Positions 13,807 to 19,606 of a DNA stretch of 19,606 bases are shown here, one piece after another (position 1 is the stretch's first letter; the number at the start of each line of letters is the position of its first letter). The stretch covers positions 1 through 19,606 of the forward strand of contig JAUXGC010000014.1 in assembly GCA_030622375.1 (NCBI GenBank). The letters are read 5' to 3'. Both the position numbers and the translations under genes were made by a program. Source of the DNA: Sulfurovum sp. GTDB taxonomy: Bacteria > Campylobacterota > Campylobacteria > Campylobacterales > Sulfurovaceae. The notes beneath the pieces were generated by a model, which was not told the origin of the DNA, did no database searches, and was given only the letters and a program-made list of their open reading frames with translations.

Positions 13807-14661
13807 TTATATAATGCTTTTTCTAAAAAAATAAAATTTAGCCAAAGAGATAATGGCAAAACTTACTATAAATAAAATAAGTGCAAGGTAATACATGCTG
13901 CTCATCTCAAGGTCTTGTGCTTCTGCAAAGTTATTGGCAAGCAGAACAGGTATAGATGTTGTAGGGTCCGTTATTTTACTTGGTATGCTCATAACTGAAC
14001 CTATGAGAAAGGCTACCGCCATTGTCTCACCCAAAGCACGTCCAAGTGCTAAAATAATAGAGCCAATAATCCCGCCTTTGGCATAAGGCATCACTATATC
14101 TTTAATGACTTCAAACTTAGTAGCTCCCATAGAGTAGGCTGACTCTTTAAGAACAGGAGGTGTAGTATTCATGGCATCTCTTGTGATAGCTGCCATAAAA
14201 GGGATAATCATAATTGCCAAAACTATCCCCGCAGTTAAAAGCCCCACACCATTGCCTCCAACAGTTAATTGCACAATAGGAGCAAAGTAAAAAAGTCCCC
14301 ACATGCCATATATGATACTGGGAATAGCAGCAAGTAGCTCAATAGCAACAGAGACAGGCTGTATCATTTTTTCAGTAGCTATCTCTGTTAAAAATATCGC
14401 TATTCCCATTGCTAATGGAGTGGCAATGAGCATAGCGATAAGTGTACTAAGCAGTGTTCCAATGATTGGGACATATCCACCAAAGATTCCCCCCTCATCG
14501 TCTTCATCTGCTTCCCATACTTCATTATATAAAAAGTCAAAACCAAACTCATGTAGTGCCTCTTGTGCATAAGAGAAGAGTACAGAGAAAACTCCTATCA
14601 AGATAAAAAAAGATAGTGTTGCAGAAAAAAATGAGAAATTTTTAAAAAGCCTAGCACCCAT
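13807..14661 (-). CDS. pstC: Phosphate ABC transporter permease PstC
   Basis: PstC pairs with PstA to form the membrane channel of the phosphate importer. The 284-residue protein has about six membrane segments, the first at 12-31. A strongly acidic periplasmic stretch (EADEDDEGG, 50-58) precedes GIFGGYVPIIGTL. The EAA loop lies at about 173-190 (ESAYSMGATKFEVIKDIV), followed by GRALGETMAVAFLIG, the PstC hallmark. AAGG precedes the ATG. A Pho-box promoter of its own lies 30-60 bases upstream, overlapping the end of pstS, so pstC-pstA-pstB-phoU can probably be transcribed separately from pstS. Confidence 0.95.
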   Translation of the reverse strand: MGARLFKNFSFFSATLSFFILIGVFSVLFSYAQEALHEFGFDFLYNEVWEADEDDEGGIFGGYVPIIGTLLSTLIAMLIATPLAMGIAIFLTEIATEKMIQPVSVAIELLAAIPSIIYGMWGLFYFAPIVQLTVGGNGVGLLTAGIVLAIMIIPFMAAITRDAMNTTPPVLKESAYSMGATKFEVIKDIVMPYAKGGIIGSIILALGRALGETMAVAFLIGSVMSIPSKITDPTTSIPVLLANNFAEAQDLEMSSMYYLALILFIVSFAIISLAKFYFFRKSII

Positions 14662-14690
14662 ATGTAACCTTGATAATTAATATAAGTGAT

Positions 14691-14722
14691 ATTGTAATAA
14701 AAGCTAATAACATTTTGGTTAC
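14691..14722 (-). promoter_or_regulatory. Pho-box promoter before pstC (overlaps the pstS stop)
   Basis: Read on the minus strand: GTAACC (14717-14722), five bases, GTTATT (14706-14711), nine bases, then TACAAT (14691-14696) as the -10. The half-sites are 11 bp apart. The distal half-site matches the porin and pstS promoters exactly while the proximal one is the most degenerate of the three. The predicted leader to the pstC ATG is about 23 bases. Confidence 0.7.
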
Positions 14723-15720
14723 CAATTAATCTTTTTATCTTCCCAGTATTGTCTAATTTGATTTTTTGTTGAAGTAGGAAGTGGTACATACCCAAGGTCT
14801 GTAGCTACTTTATCTCCATTTTCATAAGCCCAGTCTATAAACTTTATGACTTTTTTATTTATCTCATTTTTCTCTTCTGGAAGTAAGATAAATGTTGCTG
14901 CCACAATAGGATATGAGGTCACACCTTCGGGATCTCCAATAACTGCATAAAAGTCATTATCTGCTATCCATTTAGCATGTTTTGCTGCATCTTGAAAAGA
15001 ATTTAGAGTTGGATTAATGTAGTATCCCTCTCTGTTCTCTATCTGTGCCGCCGATAATCCCAGTTTATCTTTAAAAGAATATTCAATATATCCTATAGAA
15101 TTTTTAATTTGCTGTATGTTTGCGGATACACCAGAGTTTGACTTGCCTGCAACTACTCTAGATGATTTCCATGTAGGTTTTTTACTTACTTTAATGTTTT
15201 TATCAAGTTTGTTTAGAAAATATGTAAAGTTAAATGTTGTACCAGACTTGTCTGCCCTTACAGCCAAAATTATAGGCTCATGAGGTAGATTTAAATCAGG
15301 ATTTTGTACTATAATCTCATTATCATCCCAATGAGTAATATTCCCACTAAAAATACCGATAATCGCTTTACGGCTAAGTTTAAGTTGTCCATCTTTTACA
15401 CCATCAAGATTATAGGCTAAAACAATTGATCCTATTATTGCAGGAAACATATGTAAGCCATTTTTTTTGAGTGCTTTTGGTTTGAGTGGCTTATCTGAAC
15501 CAGCAAAGTCGACCATTCTTTTTTTGATAGACTTAATTCCATCTCCAGAACCAGTTGGTGTGTAGTTTACTTTGTTTGTAGTTGTTTTAAAATATTCAGA
15601 AGTCCAAGCTTTATATAGCGGACCGGGGAAAGAGGCTCCCCTTCCTTTAATTTCATCAGCGTTTGCCACGCTTAACATCAATAGTGCGGCTATTGTTATG
15701 TAGATTTTTTTAAATATCAT
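14719..15720 (-). CDS. pstS: Periplasmic phosphate-binding protein PstS
   Basis: PstS captures phosphate in the periplasm and hands it to PstCA. I place the start at the ATG at 15720 rather than one 15 codons upstream, because it has AAAGGA at the right distance and yields a clean signal peptide (MIFKKIYITIAALLMLSVANA, cut before DEIKG). The mature protein of about 312 residues shows the phosphate-binding blocks GRGASFPGPLYKAW, PTGSGDGIKSI, FAGSDKPL and RADKSGTTFNFTYFL. The absence of a lipobox suggests a soluble periplasmic protein. It is expressed from its own Pho-box promoter about 45-75 bases upstream, just past the response-regulator stop. Confidence 0.95.
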   Translation of the reverse strand: MIFKKIYITIAALLMLSVANADEIKGRGASFPGPLYKAWTSEYFKTTTNKVNYTPTGSGDGIKSIKKRMVDFAGSDKPLKPKALKKNGLHMFPAIIGSIVLAYNLDGVKDGQLKLSRKAIIGIFSGNITHWDDNEIIVQNPDLNLPHEPIILAVRADKSGTTFNFTYFLNKLDKNIKVSKKPTWKSSRVVAGKSNSGVSANIQQIKNSIGYIEYSFKDKLGLSAAQIENREGYYINPTLNSFQDAAKHAKWIADNDFYAVIGDPEGVTSYPIVAATFILLPEEKNEINKKVIKFIDWAYENGDKVATDLGYVPLPTSTKNQIRQYWEDKKINW

Positions 15721-15765
15721 ATTTGTTTCCTTTATGAATACATTGTCCATCTTTAGATGAGGCAA

Positions 15766-15797
15766 AGTATAAAATAACTTGGAAACATTTTGGTTAC
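15766..15797 (-). promoter_or_regulatory. Pho-box promoter before pstS
   Basis: Read on the minus strand: GTAACC (15792-15797), five bases, GTTTCC (15781-15786), nine bases, then TATACT (15766-15771) as the -10. The half-sites are 11 bp apart. The predicted transcript starts near 15759, giving a leader of about 39 bases. The site begins 3 bases past the stop of the response-regulator gene. Confidence 0.75.
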
Positions 15798-15799
15798 AT

Positions 15800-16483
15800 C
15801 TATAACAGTTTATACCCTACGCCCCAAACAGGAGCAAAGTACTTCTTCTCTCCTCTTGAGTCTATTTTTTTCTTCAACCTATTCATAGCAACATTAATAG
15901 TTTTTTCATTAAAGTTCACAATATCACTACCCCATACAGTATCACGTAAAAAATCTCTGTCAAGTACCTGATGTGCATTTTTTACAAATGTATGAAGAAG
16001 TTTAAATTCTAACTTGGTTAAATCTATATATTCTTTATCTATAAAGAGTTCATGCTTTTTTATGTCAAGTGTAAAATCTCTATATTTAATCTTATCGCTC
16101 AACTCTACACCACTTCGTTTCAGTAGCGCTGCTACTCTCAAAAGAAGCTCTTTCACGCTAAAGGGTTTTGTCATATAATCATCACCACCAGATAAAAACC
16201 CCTCTTCAAGGTCGCTATCTTTATCTCTTGCGGTTAAAAAAATAACAGGTATCGTATATCCTATATCTCTAATTTGTGAAACAAACTCACTTCCTTCAAC
16301 ACCTGGAAGATTACGATCTACTATCATAAGCGAAGGACTCTCTTCTTCTAAAAACTGTACTACATTTTCTGCCGAAAGAAAACCTGCAACTTCATATCCT
16401 TCTTTGGAAAGGTGATACTCTATTAATTCTAAAATATCTTCTTCATCTTCTATAAGAATGATTTCTATATTGTTATTTTTCAT
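15800..16483 (-). CDS. OmpR/PhoB-family response regulator (PhosR-like)
   Basis: This 227-residue two-component regulator most likely controls the phosphate regulon. The receiver domain (about 5-118) has the acidic pocket IEDEED (11-16), the phospho-acceptor D56 in MIVDRNLP, T84 and K106 in MTKPF. The C-terminal winged helix of the OmpR type (about 130-227) includes TKLEFKLL, the recognition-helix region KTINVAMNRLKKKID and WGVGYKLL. It follows the porin gene by 14 bases and is probably co-transcribed from the Pho box ahead of the porin, which would make it autoregulated. Its location amid pst genes supports a PhoB/PhosR role. No cognate histidine kinase is in the window. Confidence 0.9.
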   Translation of the reverse strand: MKNNNIEIILIEDEEDILELIEYHLSKEGYEVAGFLSAENVVQFLEEESPSLMIVDRNLPGVEGSEFVSQIRDIGYTIPVIFLTARDKDSDLEEGFLSGGDDYMTKPFSVKELLLRVAALLKRSGVELSDKIKYRDFTLDIKKHELFIDKEYIDLTKLEFKLLHTFVKNAHQVLDRDFLRDTVWGSDIVNFNEKTINVAMNRLKKKIDSRGEKKYFAPVWGVGYKLL

Positions 16484-16497
16484 GACCCAATTTCTTA

Positions 16498-17622
16498 TTA
16501 CCAGTTAACCTCGGCAGTTAACATAAGAGCATCAACCACTGTGTTGTCATCGACCTCTTCTTTTAAGTAGCTAGCAATAAATTCTACATATTTATTATAT
16601 TGATATGTAATACCGGCAATAGCTCTTGTTTGTTCTATTCCAGAGTCTAATTCAAAATTATCATATCTGCCTATAACTCCCCAATCTTTTATAGGTCTTA
16701 GTTCACCATTTACAGACCAGCCTTTTCCGGCATACTTAGAAGGTGCATCTTCAGTCTCTATATATTGAGCAGCTACAAGGAATAGTGGCTGGTTATATGC
16801 ACCATGTACACCATACCAGTTTAAGTCACCACCATGTTTATTGCTCTCTTCATTCCATTGACCCAAGAAAGAGATATTTGCATACTGGTCTGTCTTTTTA
16901 GCTTTAGCTGTGCCGCCTCCAAGTATATGTCCAGTCAATCTCCACTCAGCACTTAAGCCTTTACCATCTTCAATACCATGATACCCTTCTCCATTAAAGA
17001 GACCAAGTTCAGATGAAAAATTTTCTGTTTTAGTTTTAAAATTTATACCAATATCGGCAGAGTTTGTAAGATGCGCTCCCTTACTTGCTTCTACAAAAAC
17101 TTTAGAAATAGACCTATAGTTCCATCCACCATGCTCTTCATAATCAATCCAAGGTCTATGTGCCTGACCAATCTCTACACCTGTGTATGGAAGAATATTG
17201 TCCAAGTAAAGATATGCATACTTGAGTCTTACTTCCCAACTTCCCTTGTCATCTCCATCTAGTTCATCATCATTATGATATGTATCAAGTGTGATTCTAA
17301 AATAATTTTTAGGATTATCTTCAAAATAACCTTTTACTTGAAAATAATTTCTTCTTGTTTCAAATTTATTTGTTCTTTCGTCTCCTGCGTTATCACTTAC
17401 AAAGCCCAAGTAGTGTTTACCGGAAAATTTAAGAACTGTTGCCTTCGATTTTACTTTTGTCAATTTTTTAGTTACTTTAGCTTCTTTGGTTTCTAAATTT
17501 TCTATTTTGTCTGCCATAGTCGCCATTTGAGCCTTAAGTTCACTAATCTCAGAACTTGTACTCGCTGTTGCAAATGTAGTAATAGTAGCAATTGTTGCTA
17601 CAGATAGTATGATTTTTCTCAT
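16498..17622 (-). CDS. Outer-membrane porin, probably phosphate-starvation induced (OprO/OprP-like)
   Basis: This 374-residue protein has a signal peptide (about 1-20, ending TFATA). A short coiled-coil stretch rich in K and E follows (about 24-62), of the kind that forms N-terminal trimer stalks in OprP-type porins. A beta-barrel of amphipathic strands runs to a C-terminal aromatic residue (EVNW), the usual outer-membrane insertion signal. Strand motifs such as ETRRNYFQVKGYF and RLKYAYLYLD recall the OprO/OprP polyphosphate and phosphate porins. Substrate is inferred from context: it is driven by a Pho-box promoter and heads the operon with the phosphate regulator. GGGGAAG precedes the ATG. 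Confidence 0.8.
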   Translation of the reverse strand: MRKIILSVATIATITTFATASTSSEISELKAQMATMADKIENLETKEAKVTKKLTKVKSKATVLKFSGKHYLGFVSDNAGDERTNKFETRRNYFQVKGYFEDNPKNYFRITLDTYHNDDELDGDDKGSWEVRLKYAYLYLDNILPYTGVEIGQAHRPWIDYEEHGGWNYRSISKVFVEASKGAHLTNSADIGINFKTKTENFSSELGLFNGEGYHGIEDGKGLSAEWRLTGHILGGGTAKAKKTDQYANISFLGQWNEESNKHGGDLNWYGVHGAYNQPLFLVAAQYIETEDAPSKYAGKGWSVNGELRPIKDWGVIGRYDNFELDSGIEQTRAIAGITYQYNKYVEFIASYLKEEVDDNTVVDALMLTAEVNW

Positions 17623-17649
17623 TTTTATACTTCCCCTTGTTTTTGTATA

Positions 17650-17681
17650 ATTATATACAAAAATGGTTACAAAATGGTTAC
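17650..17681 (-). promoter_or_regulatory. Pho-box promoter before the porin and response regulator
   Basis: Read on the minus strand: GTAACC (17676-17681), five bases, GTAACC (17665-17670), nine bases, then TATAAT (17650-17655). Both half-sites are perfect and sit in 11-bp TTTTGTAACCA repeats, and the -10 is perfect, so this should be the strongest of the three Pho-type promoters. The predicted leader is about 20 bases. The site begins 4 bases past the stop of the ankyrin gene. Confidence 0.78.
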
Positions 17682-17685
17682 AAAA

Positions 17686-18219
17686 TTACTCTTCATTCGA
17701 ATAAGCATTAAATTTTGCACCTTTGCCATCCAAAAAAAGGACTACATTTTTCTGTCCAAGTTTTTTAGCATAATCTTTGGCACTCATTCCTGACTTATCT
17801 ATTGCATTTATTTTTGCACCATGTTTTAAAAGAAGCTCTACCGTCCCTACATCACTAAAACATGAAGCTAACATAAGAGGCAATATGCCACTTTTTCGTT
17901 TAGTACAATTTAAATCCATCTCTCTATCTATACAAAACTGTATAACATCTTTACGTTTAAATTTTATGGCTATATCAAGTGCAGATATGCCATCTAAATC
18001 TGTTTCATGCAAATCTATTCCACTCTCAATAAAAAGCTCCAACATCTCTATGGAGGCATATTTTCTAATAGAATAAAACAGTGGGCTTATTTCATCGTAA
18101 TCATCAAGATCATACTCTTCACCTATTAAAATAGGTTTTGATAAATCTATACCATTTTCTATTAATGACTTCATCTTTACTATGGAGTCATTTTCTATAG
18201 CCTGAGTTATATCGCTCAT
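17686..18219 (-). CDS. Ankyrin-repeat protein
   Basis: This 177-residue protein consists almost entirely of about four to five ankyrin repeats (roughly 12-41, 43-72, 76-104, 110-140 and 143-170), with characteristic phrases such as SALDIAIKFKRKDVIQF, LPLMLASCFSDVGTVELLLKHGAKIN and SAKDYAKKLGQKNVV. It has no signal peptide or membrane segment, so it should be cytoplasmic and act by protein-protein contact. The partner is unknown. AAAGGA precedes the ATG. Its 3' end abuts the porin Pho box, but nothing shows that the gene itself belongs to the phosphate regulon. Upstream lies a 95-base divergent spacer shared with a small plus-strand ORF. Confidence 0.85.
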   Translation of the reverse strand: MSDITQAIENDSIVKMKSLIENGIDLSKPILIGEEYDLDDYDEISPLFYSIRKYASIEMLELFIESGIDLHETDLDGISALDIAIKFKRKDVIQFCIDREMDLNCTKRKSGILPLMLASCFSDVGTVELLLKHGAKINAIDKSGMSAKDYAKKLGQKNVVLFLDGKGAKFNAYSNEE

Positions 18220-18314
18220 ATTTATCCTTTGTTACTATTTTGTAATCATCATATCATACTATTCATACATTATCTAAAACATATATAGATAAAATTTAAT
18301 GAGAAGGAGAGCAG

Positions 18315-18443
18315 ATGAAAATAAGCAGAATGTTAAAACAAATCATCAAAAAAGATGGTAAAAAATCACTTACAGCCAGAACAGTGGCTAGACTAAAAAC
18401 TTCTAAAGAGTTTGACTACCTAGTAGATACAAACAAAGTATAA
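18315..18443 (+). CDS. Small basic protein of unknown function (42 residues)
   Basis: An ATG at 18315 with a good ribosome binding site (GAAGGAGA, about 6-8 bases upstream) opens a 42-codon ORF ending in TAA. The product is very basic (IIKKDGKKS, TARTVARLKTSKEFDYL), mostly predicted helical, and has no signal peptide. It is the only plus-strand gene in the right half of the window, is divergent from the ankyrin gene and converges on ybaB, with 4 bases between the stops. I do not recognise it. The strong Shine-Dalgarno sequence and tight fit between genes argue that it is real. Confidence 0.6.
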   Translation: MKISRMLKQIIKKDGKKSLTARTVARLKTSKEFDYLVDTNKV

Positions 18444-18447
18444 AAGC

Positions 18448-18759
18448 TTATGAACCAAAAGGGTTCATTCCGCCCATCATCCCCATAGCTTGAGATTTTT
18501 TATTATCTTCAATCATCTTGTTTACGTCATTCATAGCTGAAATAAGCAGTATCTGCAGTGATTCTTTATCGGTTAAAAGTGAATTGTCTATATTTAAATC
18601 TATCACCTCTCCTATACCATTGGCAGTAACTTCAACAAGACCGCCACCAGCTTTAGCAGTAAATTCTATATTTTTAGCCTGCTCCTGCATCTCTTTAGCT
18701 CTCTCTTGCATCTGACCCATTACTTCAGACATCTTACTCATATCAAAACCTTCAAACAT
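18448..18759 (-). CDS. YbaB/EbfC nucleoid-associated protein
   Basis: YbaB/EbfC proteins are small dimeric DNA-binding proteins associated with the nucleoid. The 103-residue product shows the family layout: an N-terminal methionine- and glutamine-rich amphipathic helix (MSEVMGQMQERAKEMQEQ), a central beta-sheet (GGLVEVTANGIGEVIDLNID) and a C-terminal helix with DVNKMIEDNKK. A Met/Gly-rich tail follows. It is 15 bases downstream of panD on the same strand, an arrangement known from Helicobacter pylori and relatives, and AAGG precedes its ATG. It is probably co-transcribed with panD. Confidence 0.93.
   Translation of the reverse strand: MFEGFDMSKMSEVMGQMQERAKEMQEQAKNIEFTAKAGGGLVEVTANGIGEVIDLNIDNSLLTDKESLQILLISAMNDVNKMIEDNKKSQAMGMMGGMNPFGS
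18451..18467 (-). terminator. Weak hairpin at the 3' end of ybaB
   Basis: TGAACC and GGTTCA form a 6-bp stem with a 5-base loop over the last ybaB codons. On the minus strand a TTTT run follows after the stop. It may end the panD-ybaB transcript, but the stem is short and the T run is offset. Confidence 0.3.
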
Positions 18760-18774
18760 TTAAAAAACCTTGCA

Positions 18775-19143
18775 TTATTTAAGTCCTTTAAACTCTTGAG
18801 CAATACCATTATCGTCATCTAAAATAACAATTTTCGGCTGATGTTCATCTGCCTCTTTTTCAGTCATAATTGCGTATGCAATAATAATAATTTTATCACC
18901 TTTATGTACTTTTCTTGCTGCTGCACCATTGAGGCAAATATCTTTTTTCCCTCGTTCTCCCGCAATAATATAGGTAGAAAATCTTTCACCATTATTAACA
19001 TTCACAATATCAATCTTTTGCCCTACGCTCATATCGGCTGCATCCAAAAGATCCTGATCAACAGTAATGGAACCTACATAATTAAGGTTTGCATCTGTTA
19101 CAGTAGCTCTATGAAGCTTGCTGTATAACATTGTAATATTCAT
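18775..19143 (-). CDS. panD: Aspartate 1-decarboxylase (proenzyme)
   Basis: PanD decarboxylates aspartate to beta-alanine for pantothenate and coenzyme A synthesis. It is made as a proenzyme that cuts itself between Gly24 and Ser25 to create a pyruvoyl group. With the ATG at 19143 the protein is 122 residues and its YVGSIT motif places Gly24-Ser25 exactly at the canonical numbers. This start also has AAGGAG eight bases upstream. An ATG nine codons earlier lies inside a hairpin and lacks a ribosome binding site, so I reject it. [17 protein letters not shown], with the conserved Lys9 and His11, and [19 protein letters not shown] are typical of the family. Confidence 0.96.
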   Translation of the reverse strand: MNITMLYSKLHRATVTDANLNYVGSITVDQDLLDAADMSVGQKIDIVNVNNGERFSTYIIAGERGKKDICLNGAAARKVHKGDKIIIIAYAIMTEKEADEHQPKIVILDDDNGIAQEFKGLK

Positions 19144-19159
19144 ATTGGCAGTCTCCTTA

Positions 19160-19180
19160 AAGATGAGCAAAGCTCATCTT
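19160..19180 (-). promoter_or_regulatory. Perfect 9-bp hairpin in the panD 5' leader
   Basis: AAGATGAGC (19160-19168) and GCTCATCTT (19172-19180) form a perfect 9-bp stem with a 3-base loop. In the panD mRNA it sits directly upstream of the AAGGAG ribosome binding site. It has no following T run, so it is more likely a translational or mRNA-stability element than a terminator. Confidence 0.5.
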
Positions 19181-19241
19181 CCTCTCTATTGTATCTTAAA
19201 GCAAAAGCCTTATTGACAAAAGAAGGGTTATTGTTTTATTT

Positions 19242-19280
19242 GTGGATTATACCAAAATCCACTGATATGTCTATATTATA
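19242..19280 (-). promoter_or_regulatory. Candidate panD promoters (two TATAAT boxes, one within a dyad)
   Basis: Two perfect minus-strand TATAAT hexamers lie at 19246-19251 and 19275-19280. The first falls inside an inverted repeat, GTGGATT (19242-19248) and AATCCAC (19256-19262), with a 7-base centre, an arrangement that would suit a repressor site. Transcription from the first box would give a leader of about 95 bases that includes the hairpin. The rest of the 19181-19335 gap shows nothing else clear. Confidence 0.45.
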
Positions 19281-19335
19281 CTGTAATTGTGAAGAAATTG
19301 GGAAAATAGCGCCCAAATATATGTATCAAACCTAA

Positions 19336-19606
19336 TTAGCTAGTTGCCATATCAGAAGGAGGTACTGGTTCACCCCACATCTCTTCTGAAATTACATACT
19401 CCTGTACTACACTGCCACCAATAATATGCTCATCAATAATTTTATCTATCTTCTCTTTGGTCAACTCTACATACATTGTATGCCCTGGTTCTACAAGCAT
19501 AACTGGTCCTTGCTGACAACGGTTAAGACATCCTGTTTGGATAGGTGAAACCGTTGCTATGATACCTTTCATCATCAATGATTGTGCTAAGTGTTGAAAA
19601 AGTTGT
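19336..19606 (-). CDS. Thioredoxin-fold [2Fe-2S] ferredoxin, C-terminal part (5'-truncated by window)
   Basis: The frame is open to the right edge, so this is the last 89 or so residues of a longer protein. It shows the second half of the thioredoxin-like [2Fe-2S] ferredoxin fold (related to NuoE and to Aquifex ferredoxin): TGCLNRCQQGPVMLVEPG holds the Cx3C pair of cluster ligands, followed by YVELTKEKIDKIIDEHIIGG, a stretch typical of the family. The first cysteine pair would lie beyond the window. It probably carries electrons in the cytoplasm, but the partner enzyme is unknown. It lies 165 bases upstream of panD on the same strand, with a promoter between, so it need not be in the same operon. 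Confidence 0.85.
   Translation of the reverse strand, partial: QLFQHLAQSLMMKGIIATVSPIQTGCLNRCQQGPVMLVEPGHTMYVELTKEKIDKIIDEHIIGGSVVQEYVISEEMWGEPVPPSDMATS

Noticed and set aside
14664..14669. GTAACC on the plus strand just before pstC as a fourth Pho half-site
   Set aside because: It is in the opposite orientation, has no partner 11 bp away and lies at the pstC ribosome binding site.
15721..15765. Upstream start for pstS (15 extra codons)
   Set aside because: The extra residues precede a complete signal peptide, and the ATG at 15720 has AAAGGA at correct spacing. The longer form would spoil the export signal.
19144..19170. Upstream start for panD (9 extra codons)
   Set aside because: It lies in the hairpin without a ribosome binding site and would shift the Gly24-Ser25 processing site away from its canonical numbering.
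19288..19325. TTGGG/CCCAA hairpin downstream of the ferredoxin gene as a terminator
   Set aside because: The stem is only 5 bp with a 9-base loop and has no T run on the minus strand.
1..19606. CRISPR arrays, tRNA or rRNA genes, insertion sequences
   Set aside because: No regularly spaced repeats, cloverleaf sequences, rRNA-like stretches, transposase genes or flanking terminal repeats were seen on reading both strands.

Overview
The window looks like a chromosomal segment of a low-GC Campylobacterota (epsilonproteobacterium), probably of the Sulfurovum/Sulfurimonas kind. The adjacent panD and ybaB genes, the KdsD, RluB and RarA homologues, the OmpR-type phosphate regulator and the TATAAT-dominated promoters without clear -35 boxes all fit this. 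The genus is an inference from family resemblance; no rRNA gene is present. Genes are densely packed, mostly on the minus strand, and no gene-free stretch exceeds about 210 bases.

Layout. (1) 1-1701, plus strand: the 3' part of aroC (chorismate synthase) and a membrane-anchored protein of unknown function, converging on rnhB. (2) 1710-3402, minus: rnhB and two related glycine-zipper lipoproteins, one carrying an OmpA-type peptidoglycan-binding domain. (3) 3462-6601, minus: kdsD, rluB and rarA. (4) 6808-9523, minus: an AT-rich McrBC-type restriction module in the unusual order mcrC then mcrB. mcrB appears broken by an in-frame TGA at codon 16, and mcrC is preceded by what looks like a remnant of an AAA ATPase gene. 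(5) 9635-11413: recQ. (6) 11476-17622, minus: a full phosphate-starvation locus with porin, PhoB/PhosR-like response regulator, pstS, pstC, pstA, pstB and phoU. (7) 17686-19606: an ankyrin-repeat protein, a 42-codon plus-strand ORF, ybaB, panD and the 3' part of a thioredoxin-fold [2Fe-2S] ferredoxin.

How the genes work together. The phosphate locus is the most coherent unit. Three promoters (before the porin, pstS and pstC) share the same architecture: two half-sites 11 bp apart, then exactly 9 bp to a -10 hexamer. The encoded regulator therefore probably controls outer-membrane uptake, its own synthesis, the binding protein, and separately the permease/ATPase/PhoU genes. No partner histidine kinase is in the window.

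I found no CRISPR array, tRNA, rRNA, insertion sequence or clearly novel system. The best candidates for a second look are the decayed mcrCB island, the triplicated Pho-box promoter, and a predicted three-way-junction structure between rnhB and the OmpA-like lipoprotein gene.
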